This document shows positions 10,626 to 21,766 of a stretch of DNA of 64,000 nucleotides, in pieces. This stretch comes from Limnephilus marmoratus. Its lineage: Eukaryota; Arthropoda; Insecta; Trichoptera; Limnephilidae. The first letter of the stretch is position 1; each line of letters starts with the position of its first letter. The translations under genes were made by a program, and so were the position numbers. The stretch lies in assembly GCA_917880885.1 (NCBI GenBank), contig OU862920.1, positions 39,653,019 to 39,717,018 on the forward strand, read 5' to 3'. Under the pieces are notes generated by a model. That model was not told where the DNA came from and did no database searches. It worked only from the letters and a program-made list of their open reading frames with translations.

Positions 10626-11456
10626 CGATCGTCCAATTGATTAGTCAGACATCTCCAAATACTAAGTTTTGAGATACTGAGGAAAGCAAAATTCGAATGC
10701 TCACCATTAATCAAATATTATTTACACGTGTCTGTGTTTTACATATTAAATATGCCCTAAAATAATATCGGGAGGCACAACCGTCTGCTACATTAGTATC
10801 GCATTTTATCGCATTCAAGTCCTACTACCGACCTAGAAAACATCATTTTTGAAGTGAAACTTCTATAGCCCCGCTATGATTTGGATTTCGGATGAAAAGG
10901 AAATGACGATTACTGCACCTGCGAGGCATCAACTGCGCTTATTGACCACTTTGATTATGATGTCACTTTTAAAGGCTCCTATTGGTTGAGATATGAAACG
11001 GAAATTATGCTGGTCTGCGCTCATTGGTCGCTTTGATCATGACCTCACTTAAATATTGGTTGTTTTTATATGAGTAGGTACTGCACAAAAGTCACCAACT
11101 GCTCCCATCTGGAGCTAGTGAGACTATGGCATTCCCAATTGAAGTATGCTGTGAGGCTGAAGGGAGTAGGGAAGGGAAGGAGATGGGGAAGAGGAAGGTG
11201 GGGAAGTATTCAGATCTGGTCACTAAACACGGCTAAAGCCATTTCAAGCAACGTTTCAATTCTGAATGGTGGTCTTACACCAGGCGATACTGAGAGTATC
11301 TTCCACTATCACTATAAGTTTTTTCGCATTATAATTGATTTGGTGGTGTTAATGAGTAATCTGAGTATTGTACCAGATAAAGGGTAGGTAAACTTTTACA
11401 TAACTGCATACTCAACTCAAATTTCGATTTTTTGGAGATGTCTGATTGGACGATCG
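10626..11456 (+). mobile_element. Repeat E, full-length DNA-transposon derivative
   Basis: CGATCGTCCAATTGATTAGT at 10626 continues to CAGACATCTCCAAA. It is inverted as TTTGGAGATGTCTGATTGGA and CGATCG at 11431-11456, with a small indel. That gives imperfect TIRs of about 30-35 bp around an element of roughly 830 bp. The interior holds a purine-rich tract (11155-11205) and no transposase. Partial copies are at 3955-4145 and 12687-12900, and a hAT-interrupted copy at 28455-28642 plus 29355-29430. Confidence 0.7.
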
Positions 11457-12686
11457 ATAAGTATGGTAACCGGACCAATCAGAACTTAAAAAAGTAATAA
11501 GAGCCCGAAAAAACATTAATTCCGTGCTACAAAATTATATAATGCCTTTCCAAATGGAATTAAAAAATACCAGGTGGATGAACAAGTTAAAAAACAACAC
11601 GAAGAAAACGTGAAGAATATGAAACCATAAAAATTATGAATTATCACCAAAATAACCTACAGTCAACTAACATACCTAAATATGAGAAAATCAACAAACT
11701 ACTATACTATGTATTTTAAGTCATTAATAAAAAAAAAATAATGTTTTCACCTAAGTGCCTAGCTGCTGAAAGTTTGCCTGTTATCGTGTTTTAACCCGTC
11801 TGCTTGGTTCAATATATTCGCACCTCACAATCCGGAAGTCTCAGTTTCGCGCGTAAATTCTGAAACCGCCACTTTGATTTATTTTACAGATTGTAAAATA
11901 TCTATGCAAGATAGCTTTCATATTTCAAAGACAATAAGAAGCATTATTTCGTTTTCTTTCTGGTTAAAAGAAAAATACGTATTTTTGCATGAGAGGAAGA
12001 GAGATATAGAGCTTTTAAAATTTAAGGTCGCTCGGGACGTTTTTGGTCTTATGAAAGTATAAACAAGCAGACGGGTTAAATTATTTTTATCTAGTTATGT
12101 ACCTACTCGTTTAAAACGCATACATTCACAGCAGAGTTGTTGGTGTACAGCCTACGACATGCCCTGCTGATTCCGGCCTGATTGAGTTAGTTCATTATTT
12201 CATGGAATTTGCTCCCGAGTATCAGAATTCATAAATGGTTCAACGAAAAAAACACGAAGCATGAGGTAAAACAAATAGGCGGATACCGGTGAAAAAAGGC
12301 ATGAAGCTAACGTTGTTAAAATAGAGGGACGTGCATTTTTTTTTACTTTTAGCTGTACTTTCAGCGTAGATACTGACGTTGGGAGGTTTAAAAAATATTA
12401 ATGCTTTCAAATCGTCTATAATCCAACAGTCTGAGAGTGGACTTAAAATATTTTCATAAATAGAGTATAGACACCTACACCAAAAATACTAACTACCGCC
12501 AAAATCACCTACTGTTTTTGTACCACTTTGTTGATGACGGCCTTCGTGGTTGAAGGGTAACGATTATCGGCTACGAATCCGGAGATCGCGTGCGCAGGTA
12601 TTCCAGGTTTGCGCAAGTAAATTTTATTTAAATAATAATTTCGAAAATTATTCATTAAAAATAATATTGATATATTTTTTGCATGT
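11457..12686. other. No gene seen
   Basis: A 62-codon ORF at 11874-12062 has no recognisable domain and no exon-like composition. Nothing else is supported. Confidence 0.4.
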
Positions 12687-12900
12687 TTCGTAGTGGAAGA
12701 TACTTTCAGTCTCGCCCTGGTGAAAGATTATAATCTAAAATCAATTACAGCTTCAGCCGTGTTAGATAGGTACTTCCCCACGCTTCTCTTACCCATATCC
12801 TTCACTCCACTACCTTCAGCATTACAACATATCCTAATTGGCGATGCCACAGTCTCACTATCTTCATGGTTGGGAGCAGTACTCTTGTGCGGTACCTTCT
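12687..12900 (-). repeat. Repeat E, partial copy 2
   Basis: Matches the reverse complement of 11085-11300. Shared blocks are GTGGAAGATACT, AGCCGTGTTAG, CTTCCCCAC and ACAGTCTCACTA. With the full copy it makes a long-range inverted pair about 1.4 kb apart. Confidence 0.7.
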
Positions 12901-13146
12901 CAAATAAAAATTAAATTAAAAATATATTCATGGCTACTACACATTATATATATAGTGCGATTTGAATAATACGCTATGTAGGTACGTTGGGTATTTACTT
13001 TCGAGACCCTGTCCCAAAGAACGGTGGAGGCACCAAACATATATAACAAAGAAAGAGACCATGCAAGAGGATTCTACACAATTATTGTCAACTTTAAATT
13101 TGATAATGTTTGAAAACTTATCTAATTAGTTATTTATTTGTTTCAG

Positions 13147-13833
13147 ATTCGAGTGATTCAGATAGAGCTGCGCCTGAGCTTCAAGTCGTTTAACGCCCTA
13201 TCCAGGAACTGGGTCAACAGGAACATGGTTTCCGCCGACCGCGACCCCTCTCAAAGCGTCGCATCCCACAAATTCCGGCACCTCCGTCTTCTGAGAAAAC
13301 AGATACACGAGCTCAAGCGCTCTCACTGGAAGCTAAACTCCATGCACGACAACATGACGGACCAGCTGATCCACTTACAGGCAAAGTTAGAATCCATGTC
13401 CGGAGAAAACTCCGAGTCCGGCCCTAGCCCTCAAGTCGAACTACTCGAGAAAAATCAAAGCATCCAAAAGCAGATGATCCAAAACATCACCACCGATGTT
13501 GGCAACTTCAACAAACTCCACACCTCAATGCTGGAACTTCTTGAAAACATGGAGAGCTTGGAGCAAACTGTTGACACCACTCTCCCAGAATTCCAAAAAG
13601 AGATATCGAAGCTCGACGTCGATATGGCGCAACTTAACTCGCATCACAGTTACATAAAAAATAATCAGGACAATATACGCCAGTCGGTGAAGGCCATCGC
13701 CGTCAGCGTGTCAAACCTCATGGACAAAGTCGACGCTGACCACGCTCTCCTGCAAGAGCACAACCAAACCATCAACCACCTGCAGCACCAGTCTAAGATG
13801 CACTTCACTCGACTCGCTGATCACATATCGAAG
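13147..13833 (+). CDS. sca: Scabrous-like secreted protein, coiled-coil exon
   Basis: Internal exon, bounded by acceptor TTTGTTTCAG just upstream and donor GTACAA at 13834. It is open in phase 0 for 229 codons. The protein is hydrophilic and heptad-rich, with many spaced Leu, Met and Ile (for example LRLLRKQIHELKRS and MLELLENMESLEQTVD), so a long coiled coil is expected. N-glycosylation sequons NMT, NITT and NQT fit secretion. Codon use is GC-richer than the surroundings, as in real exons here. No signal peptide is visible, so at least one upstream exon is missing or unrecognised; a start at the internal Met (13224) would lack secretion. In Drosophila, Scabrous is a secreted coiled-coil/fibrinogen-like protein acting with Notch in eye and bristle spacing. 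The name is inferred from architecture. Confidence 0.75.
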
Positions 13834-14033
13834 GTACAAAACTGAATATTAATTACTTTATTTATTTTCATTTATAATTCATTCATTTCAAACTCAATGC
13901 TACATTTTTCTGACACCAAATAAATTAAAAATAATTCTCATTGCGTTATTAACAGTTGGCCTACCTACCTACACAAACACAATATTATAAAGAAAATGTG
14001 TTGATCTTTATTAATAAAACAATATTATTTCAG

Positions 14034-14756
14034 ACGGAAGCTCAACAGGCAGTAAACGAAACCATGGACATTGATGATATGCCGGAACTTATCGGGGAGC
14101 TGAAGGAATTGAAGGGAGTCGAAGAAACTTATCAGAATATCGTCGACCGCCTACCTGAAAGCTGTGGAGCAATCAAAACCTCTACTGGAAATGCCCTTAT
14201 CGCCCCTGGACCCGGAAAAGCCGTGGAGACCTACTGCGACGCCGGATGGACCCTCGTGCAGAGCCGTTACAATGGATCGGTGGACTTCAATCAAAACTAC
14301 CAAACCTACATTGATGGATTTGGAAACCCCGATGGAGAGTTCTGGATCGGGAACGAAGCCCTGTACCGACTCACCCGTGAAAACTGCTCCTCCGCTCGCA
14401 TCCAAATGGTGGACATCTACGGAAACGCTTGGGAAGCCAACTACGAGGACTTTCGCGTGGGCCCCGCCAGCAGTGGGTACCGCCTGGTGGTGCAAGGGTT
14501 CACGGGCAACGCCAGTGACGCGTTGTCCTACCAGAACAACATGGAGTTCTCCGCCATCGACCGTGACCGCGACATCTCTATCTCCAACTGCGCGGCCGAC
14601 TACGAGGGCGGATGGTGGTTCTCACACTGCCAGCATGCCAATCTGAACGGCAAGTACGTGCTGGGCCTGAGTTGGTTCGACGGCGACCACAACGAATGGA
14701 TTGCCATCGCCGCTAGCCGCATCACCCTGCGCACCAAGGACGAATGCACCAACTAA
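14034..14756 (+). CDS. sca: Scabrous-like protein, fibrinogen C-terminal domain exon
   Basis: Last coding exon, after acceptor ATTATTTCAG, in phase with the preceding exon across a 200-bp intron, ending in TAA at 14754-14756. Residues 1-40 finish the coiled coil. A fibrinogen-related domain starts at ESCGAI (Cys 43 of this exon) and shows the family's landmarks in order: YCDAGWTLVQSR, GSVDF, YIDGFGNPDGEFWIGNEALY, then AIDRDRD (calcium-site region), NCAADYEGGWWFSHC, LNGKYVLG and the closing WIAIAASRI. Six cysteines and sequons NET, NGS, NCS and NAS are present. The domain looks complete and intact. Two exons give 469 residues, shorter than Drosophila Scabrous (about 770), consistent with missing 5' exons. 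It could instead be another fibrinogen-related secreted protein. Confidence 0.85.
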   Translation, partial: TEAQQAVNETMDIDDMPELIGELKELKGVEETYQNIVDRLPESCGAIKTSTGNALIAPGPGKAVETYCDAGWTLVQSRYNGSVDFNQNYQTYIDGFGNPDGEFWIGNEALYRLTRENCSSARIQMVDIYGNAWEANYEDFRVGPASSGYRLVVQGFTGNASDALSYQNNMEFSAIDRDRDISISNCAADYEGGWWFSHCQHANLNGKYVLGLSWFDGDHNEWIAIAASRITLRTKDECTN

Positions 14757-15510
14757 ATTATTACTCTATTATATTCGACATACCAAATACAACATTATTC
14801 CTAGCTGTAAGAAGACATATTATTATTTACCAGTTATTTTACCAAAGATTGATTAATTAATGTTTAAACCAAATCTTTGAAAATGATTCAGTATCAAAGA
14901 TATTATTTAAGATTACGATATTATTATATTAAAGTATAACCTCTATTTAAACTTAATTTTAAATGCCATCTTTGATAATTATGTACCTATCTAAAGGCAT
15001 TTTCAGGGCAGAATATCATGCAAGGTACTCAACTTATATAATGCTCATTCGATTCTATTTAGACTAATTTCATCCATTTCAACCTGCCAATACGCCCTGT
15101 GAATGTGAAGTCTCTCAAAAATGTATCATCCAATTCTTTACTAGCGCCTGAAACTACTTATCTCTAAGAATCACTAGCATTGTTTTAAGACATTGTTTCT
15201 TTGAAATTAATAAGATCAGTCTTACAGATGGTTTCTTCAGTTATTGCCACTATCCGGTAGATATATTTTACCTGCCATATTACCTACTTAATTAATTAGA
15301 AATGGATATTCAGTCAATGAAAATATTCATCAGTTCATAAATTATAAGGTAGGTGGTAGAAAGTAGAATAAGCAATATCTTTATAAATATTTCTTCTCTC
15401 GTACTGTAAAAAAATTGCGAAGTACTAAAATGTACACGATTAAGTTAAAGTGTAGTTGCTTGAAGCAAGAATTAAACAAATAATAATAAAATGTTTTGAA
15501 TTTATTGAAG
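14757..15510 (+). other. Probable 3' UTR of scabrous-like gene
   Basis: AT-rich non-coding sequence following the stop codon with no repeat detected. The first canonical AATAAA I see is at 15485-15490. Confidence 0.4.
15485..15490 (+). terminator. Candidate poly(A) signal, scabrous-like gene
   Basis: AATAAA, 729 bp after the stop codon, followed by a T-rich stretch. It is the closest canonical hexamer to the stop. Confidence 0.4.
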
Positions 15511-15683
15511 TCCTTTCCTACCTACTAATTGTCTAAGATATTCCACTTCTCTATAATCACTTCATGGACAGATTTATCAAACTTATATCCATCATACTGA
15601 CCTGGTGGCTAAAAGAGAAACTAACGCTCGAACGAGACAATAAAAAGAGTAACTCAACGAACTTATTTCTGTGGAGAGTAGTA

Positions 15684-15875
15684 CTTTTTTTTAAGAAAGA
15701 CAAATATTCCCGGGTTACGAATAACCCAACAATGTTTGAAAATCTCCTACCACCACAGAAAGCCGAAAATTTTGCTTGTGTTGTGATGGAGGACTTAGCC
15801 AGCCGAGGAATCGAACACGCGACGCCCAGGTGGGACCCAAGCGCTATGCCCACTCAACCACTGACCGATCAAATA
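15684..15875 (-). mobile_element. tRNA-derived SINE, copy 2
   Basis: Close relative of 478-690. Read on the - strand it has box A TGGTTGAGTGG (fits TRGYNNARNGG), box B TGTTCGATTCC, the same body, and an A-tail seen as poly-T at 15684-15692. It lies about 0.9 kb downstream of the scabrous-like stop codon. Box A is closer to consensus here than in copy 1. Confidence 0.8.
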
Positions 15876-17859
15876 CAGTATAGTAGTAACGACCCGACTG
15901 CACTATCAAGGACATAGCTAGTGCACTCATAAGTGGGGGGGGGGATTTCCTCCCTCGGGTAGGGGGGAGGTGGGGGGGGAGGGACATTTTTAGAAAGTTT
16001 ACAGAACCTCTTACTAATCTTACTCGTAAGTCACCGCAAGTGGTTCGCTGTATTTGGTGACTTAACAGGAGAGCAAGGGGTACATGGGGTAAGGTGTGTC
16101 AAAATCTTGGCGGCCGATGCGTTTGCCCTGTGGAGACCAGATCGGGAGAGACTAGTTGAGGGAGACCTTTTGACATCTCTAGCCGGACTCTCACGACCCA
16201 TTGCCCTGTACCGCAATGGGAGGGATGAATTCATTTGTCCGTCTCTCCTGGACGTATTGAACCTTTTTCCTTCTTAGAACGTTTTCACTTTCCTTTCCCA
16301 AAAAAGACTCCACGTAGAATCCGCAAAGATGACGTAATAACCATTTATTGGATAATCAACACCTCTCTCATAGGTCTCCCAAGTTGTTCGCTGCGTTAGG
16401 TGACTTAGCAGGGGTATGCGGGTTGATGAGGTTTGTTCAGGTCTTGACGATGGATGCGCAGGGCCGTCTTAAGCTGTGAAGAAGCCAAACAAACAACACA
16501 AAAATGATTAAATAATAGTATTGAAAGAGTTCGTGCAAGACAGCCCCATGCCACGTAATAGTGGTGATTTGAAGATATTATATTAAGAGCATTTAAAAGT
16601 TTAAAATAATTATAAAAACTCAAAATAACTCAAATTATCATGTGAATTACACAATGTAAGTTTGAAAATAAAAATATAATGTATTTAAATGATGTGTAGC
16701 TAATTACTTATTTAATTGTAGTTATGAAAAATAATTTAAGATTGCGAATACAGCACTTTAGTCCCAATTTCTCAATAATCTCGGAAAATGTGGCATCCCC
16801 AAATGCATAAGTGACGTAAACGCATAAGGATTGGAAAATTAATTAATTATGATTAAAATAACTAACATTAAAAATAAAGATACAGAAAAGCCCCGCATGC
16901 GAAATTTTTCCATGGTATCCCCAATTAGAGAACCTATGTATGTAGTATGAGTGAAGAGAGTGGAATATGAATTATTACATTTACAAAACAAGGAAAAAGC
17001 GTCGCAGGCGAAAATTTTCTAGGTCGAAAGGTAAACCAAAAAATGCTTTCGATTTTTATATTTCGATCAACAATGTTTCAGTGCAATGGCGGCTCGTGAC
17101 TTTGAGTGTGCTAGAGTGCTAATCTTAAAAAATGGCATTATTGATGTTGTAAAAAAAAAATATTTTTTCTTAAATCGGTTTTTTGTACGAAGATTTTCAG
17201 GAATTCCAAATTTAAAAGCAGAAAAAAAGTCCATAGGGGTAGTTTCACTATGTTGTGACGTATGTAAAAAGATAGTTACAGAACTCTCTATAGGTAACAT
17301 TGAACAATAACTCTCTACAGGCTCAATGCAGAATCGTTAAGCAGTTGTATATTAATGTGGGCCGCAACTGTATGGCGAATTTTTTTTTGTCTTATTTCCT
17401 TGAGCGCTAGTGATAAAAAGTTGTCTTAGGTCTTTGGTGTGAATAAAAAATAAAAATAAAAAATTTATATAATCGTTTCGAGGTTCCCCGAAGCGTTCGA
17501 AAAATGATTAAAAAATATATTTTTGTGAATTATTCCCAAGTAGTAAGGAAATGAAAGAGTTACAATTACAAAATTCTCGATATCAATTCAATTACTATTA
17601 AAGCAGTCACAACATTAAAAATTACAATCATAATTATTACAATAATTATGAAAAATCAAATGTGATCAATTATTCCCGTTGAAAATCACGTTTTTTACAA
17701 TTTTTGGCATATTTTTCCTGGAGTTTATTGTTGTAGTTATAAAGCCTTTCCTGTTTTTCTTGCCACACACTTTCGACGATATTTCAGTCACAACCTATTC
17801 ACAACGTTCTACAGATTGTTCTACAGATTCTACAGATTGTGTAAGAGTGACCTGTAATC
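15876..17859. other. No gene; G-rich tract and repeat debris
   Basis: 15931-15985 holds several runs of 6-10 G. The block GGTGACTTARCAGG with flanking ..GTTCGCTG occurs at about 16052 and 16397 and again at 31803 inside the pogo-type element, marking an unidentified dispersed repeat. The motif CGCAGGCGAAAATTTT appears near 17000, with variants near 16893 and 20250. No exon is seen. Confidence 0.45.
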
Positions 17860-18953
17860 TGTAGTAACCTGTCAAAGTTGATGAAAATGGAGATGACTTC
17901 TGAAGTTAGGTTTAGTTCTTCTAATTCTTTTTCCGTTACATCTTCCAAAATGGGAGGAAACGTGATTGGCGTATCTTGCCAAAATATTATATCAAAGTAG
18001 GATTGTGCATCAAAATTCAATGTGGGTACTTTAAATGTTCAGTTTTCAGTCCGGATAACTCTCTGGCTTTCAATAAATGCATTATTCCAAGTTCTTAGAT
18101 GGTAGGTGATTCATCGGTTATCATTGACAAGAGTAAATTTTCAGGATGAGTTAAGTAAGCGTTTCGCTGCATCGCCGGATTAGTTATTGCTTTTAATTCA
18201 TCCGGAAGATAGCGCGAATATTTAATCATGCTAAAAACACGCCTTGCACCTTTTTGCACGACCCATGCAGTTTTATATCAAACCACATAGGAAAGTATGC
18301 CCTCATGAAAAACGTGGCTAACATAACCAAAATTTTCTGATGGCGTTGCGCTTCCAATATATAATCGTTAGATTCGACTCACTGTAGTAATCACTCCTGG
18401 GTTCTTTTGGCAATTTCAGGAGGACAACGTCTGCTGAAAACTGCTTTGAAAATATCAAGCAAGTTTTTTTGATTGGTGCTTAAATTTTGATGTTGAATAC
18501 TCAACATCAATTTGAAAAAAGGTTGTACCGGTAAATTATAACAATTATGAAAAGTCGAACCTACGGGACCGGAAAAACAACTCTGCTGAAAAGCAGCTCG
18601 TTGCAATGAAAAAAGAAAATCAGCAAATGTACCAGTCCATTCAAATGTTTCTTCATCGTTCGAATCGCAGCACCAGTTGTTGTTACCGTATTAAAATTTG
18701 TGCCATCACACGCAATTGCTTTTAAATGGTAGAGTGAAATGTTTTGACGAGCAAAATATTCCATTATTGGTTTGACTATGTTTACAGCTGTGCCTGGCCT
18801 AGGCGTAAAATGCTTCAAGAAATGAGATCCTGATTCCACGATAATCGATACGTGTTCTTCAAGTACTGTGCTTTTATAGTATTTGTATCTTTTTATGTTA
18901 GCTAAGGTCTTGTTCTTTCGACCATCAAAAAATAATCTACTTAGTCTATGCAC
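17860..18953 (-). pseudogene. Decayed transposon-type ORF of a family without a settled name
   Basis: The - strand reads, with stops and shifts, as one collinear protein. FFDGRKNKTL, EEHVSIIVESGSHFLKHFTP, IACDGTNFNTV, then HLLIFFFHCNELLFS and SGPVGSTFHNC, LSTNQKNLLDIFKAV, RRCPPEIAKR, and further down YFPMWFDIKLHGSCKK. I recall this series from multicopy predicted proteins in arthropod and cnidarian genomes, annotated only as uncharacterised. The HFTP, CDGTN and HANELP-like blocks are its landmarks. It is broken and non-functional. No TIR or target duplication was found, so the class is unknown. Confidence 0.5.
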
Positions 18954-20287
18954 TTAGCTTTTATGAGTACAGATCTGGCACACAGACGTTCGCGACGCTG
19001 TGTATTTTTGTCTATTACTTTATTATTATTATCCTGCGTGATTATGTTGAAATCATTTAAGACGGCAGCAGCGATTGCTGCTCCAGCTCAATCCAATATC
19101 CTGAACCTTTACAGATCTTGGAGAGAACTGTAAAAGACGGAGAGTTGCTTGTTGTCGGAAGGCTGTGTTATTAGTCTTAAGTAGCCGACTTGATTTTGCA
19201 TCAGGAGAAGATGATTTTGATGTTAACGTGGAAGATAATGACGCAATGATGGACAATGATACAAAATGTCTTCAAATTTTAAAGCTTTTTTTTCTGACAC
19301 CTGTTCAGTTGATTTGGTAAGATGTTTTCATTTTATTTTCATGGGCTTTTCGAATTTTTTCGTAGTCGGTATACCAACACTGCCGATAAACATTTTTCTC
19401 TCACCTCTTTGGTTTTTTTCTTTAAGGGAAACTTTCATATTGTCTATAATTTGTAATAATAAATTGCATTTATTGACTTTACATTTACAATAACTAATAT
19501 CAAACAGTAGGGAGCTTGTGATTTTAAATGGAGAGACTCTTCTTTGGAAGGAAACTGTATTTCTTCCACATTTTTCTGACTTCAACAAGTATATATGTTG
19601 ATATGCCTTAATAATGTTTGTAATTCTTTCTTTCAAAATGGTTGGCAAATGATCTTCTTCCCTTATTTTCAAAATATTTTTAGTTACCTACACAACAATA
19701 TCACGAAATGGGGGGTCCTTGGTCGACCAAGGAACGGGCAATACGGCGCGCCGCTCAAGCGCGGGCGGGTTTGGAGACTGCGGGCGGAGGTGTTTTAGTG
19801 CCATATTACTATAAAAATAATAGATGATAGTTATATACATCGAAGCTAGGGACTTTATTTAACAAGATCTCATAAATGAATATCTTTAAACTATTTCAGA
19901 ATATTTTGTGCAGGGGCTGAAAAAATGGTAATATTTCGATATTTTCTCAAACTTCAAAGGACCCCCGGAGCCTTAGGATATTTTTTGTTTTTTTTTTAAA
20001 CTATTTTTTTTTTATGTTTTAGGTACCTAGACAACTTTTTATTACTAGCGCCATAAGGAATTCGGAAGAAAAAAAATTCGGCCCACACTATTGTATATGC
20101 CCATGTATACGCCCATGGTACTTATTTGCCCACTCAATTAAAATAAATCATTTAAAAATATGACTTTTGCCGTACTATCCTTTTTGATGTCAATAATAAT
20201 TCTCACCTCTGCCCTAAAGAATATAAAGACTTACCCGCAGAAAGTGGAAACGCGCCGCAGGCGAAATTTTATCTTGGTTCAGATTTA
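18954..20287. other. No gene seen
   Basis: AT-rich sequence with a short GC-rich palindromic piece at 19708-19790 (GGTCGACC, GGCGCGCCG). No supported exon or element ends. Confidence 0.4.
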
Positions 20288-20311
20288 AATAATAATAATA
20301 ATAATAATAAT
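20288..20311 (-). repeat. (AAT)n microsatellite, LINE tail
   Basis: Eight trinucleotide repeats at the 3' terminus of the - strand LINE 20288-24140. A simple-repeat tail is expected at the end of CR1/Jockey-like LINEs. Confidence 0.7.
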
Positions 20312-20442
20312 TTTTTATTTTAGTAATTTGTACATTTAAGTTTACAAATTTCTAATTGATTAAAATATTTCATATTCACTATATTTTTTCAAGTTTTATG
20401 TAGCTCCTACAATCCATCTTGAACTTTCCAATTGGTGTGGAC

Positions 20443-21766
20443 CAGGGCCGGATCTACGAAATCTGGCGCCCTGTGCAGTAGGTACCGATGGCGCCCCCCC
20501 CCCCTACATTTTTGTTTTTATTAAAAATTCGTTCACCCCAATTTTTTTTATTTAATTTTTTTTTTACACTAATTTATCAAATAAAATCAAGACATATAAA
20601 GGGTGTAACTTTTCCAAGTGACCTGGCGGTAGCTCTCACACTAGTTTTTTTTAAAGAGAGAATCGCCAGGAGCCCTATACTCTCTGAATCTATTGGGTAA
20701 ACATAAAATTATGGTGCTATTTTAATTATTTTAGGAAAAACTCTTTTTGCAAGTTATGCTTTAAAATAATACAACGAATTGTTTGTTTGTGCCCGTACCA
20801 TGATTTAAAATATAGGTTACGAGACAATGCGGGTGGTTTCGCTGAACTAGGTCCATTAGACATTCTTGAGATTTACTGCGTTTATGTATATACCCAACGC
20901 GAATAAATAGAAAAAGGAAATACAAATACGTTCTCATGGCAACGTACAACACAAGAATAGCATCTACAGTTTCTGACTAATAAGAATATAACCTCAAATT
21001 TGTACCTTGCATTTCCCCTGTGTTGAGCGAACAAACACCATATTGAGCGAACAAACACCATACAAACACTAAACACTGACGTATGGTATCAACGGCTTAC
21101 GAAAGACGCTTACATTGACACCGTAAAATAACAAATCCAACAAATCTAATAGATATTAATTATACATTTAACGAACTTCAAATAATATGTCAAATCAATG
21201 ATGAAACATGAAACTGTCAACACGTAACACGTTGCAACCTGCAAATCCTGCAAACCGTGCGATGTTTTTGTTAATGGAATTTATTGAAGATTTCATAAGA
21301 AAATGGTCTTTAACTACCTTCTCCTAGAGACTTAAATCGTACAAAATAAAACAATAGCGAGCGTACGCTAACTAAAATTGTCAGTTTTTGTTTGATTATC
21401 TAGAACAAAAGTACGGCGCTGTGATTGGTTATTGAATTTGGATCGCACCCATTCGTCGTAAAAGACGGTAAAAGATATATGGAAAAATAGATCTTACGTT
21501 TAAACTAAATATATGGAATTTGTAAAAAAATTCTGTAACTGACTATAAATTCGTAAGCCGTTGATACCAACCTGATGCGTGCGCATTCTGTTTCTTTGGA
21601 AAGTGTTGCTAGAGCGTAATAATTATTTCGTACTATGGGTAATTTTTACACGATTCAGGGAATATTATAACAAAATTTTAATACAAAATTTATTTTATCA
21701 CGGCGCCCCTTTGGAGTTGGCGCCAGGTTTTTGCACGTTTTTGAACGTATGGCAGATCCGGCGCTG
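20443..21766. mobile_element. hAT element, 1324 bp, with 8-bp TSD
   Basis: The terminal inverted repeats CAGGGCCGGATCT and AGATCCGGCGCTG are flanked by identical 8-bp GTGTGGAC at 20435-20442 and 21767-21774. Removing it rejoins LINE G sequence. No intact transposase was recognised inside, so it is probably non-autonomous. A duplicated ATTGAGCGAACAAACACCAT-type segment lies near 21025-21062. Confidence 0.88.

Noticed and set aside
12537..12605. Second tRNA-like SINE head
   Set aside because: GTGGTTGAAGGG resembles box A, but no box B with TTCGA follows and there is no A-tail or second copy.
14151..14646. ORFs on other frames across the fibrinogen-domain exon
   Set aside because: Shadows of the GC-rich exon; they lack any domain while the phase-0 frame shows a full fibrinogen domain.
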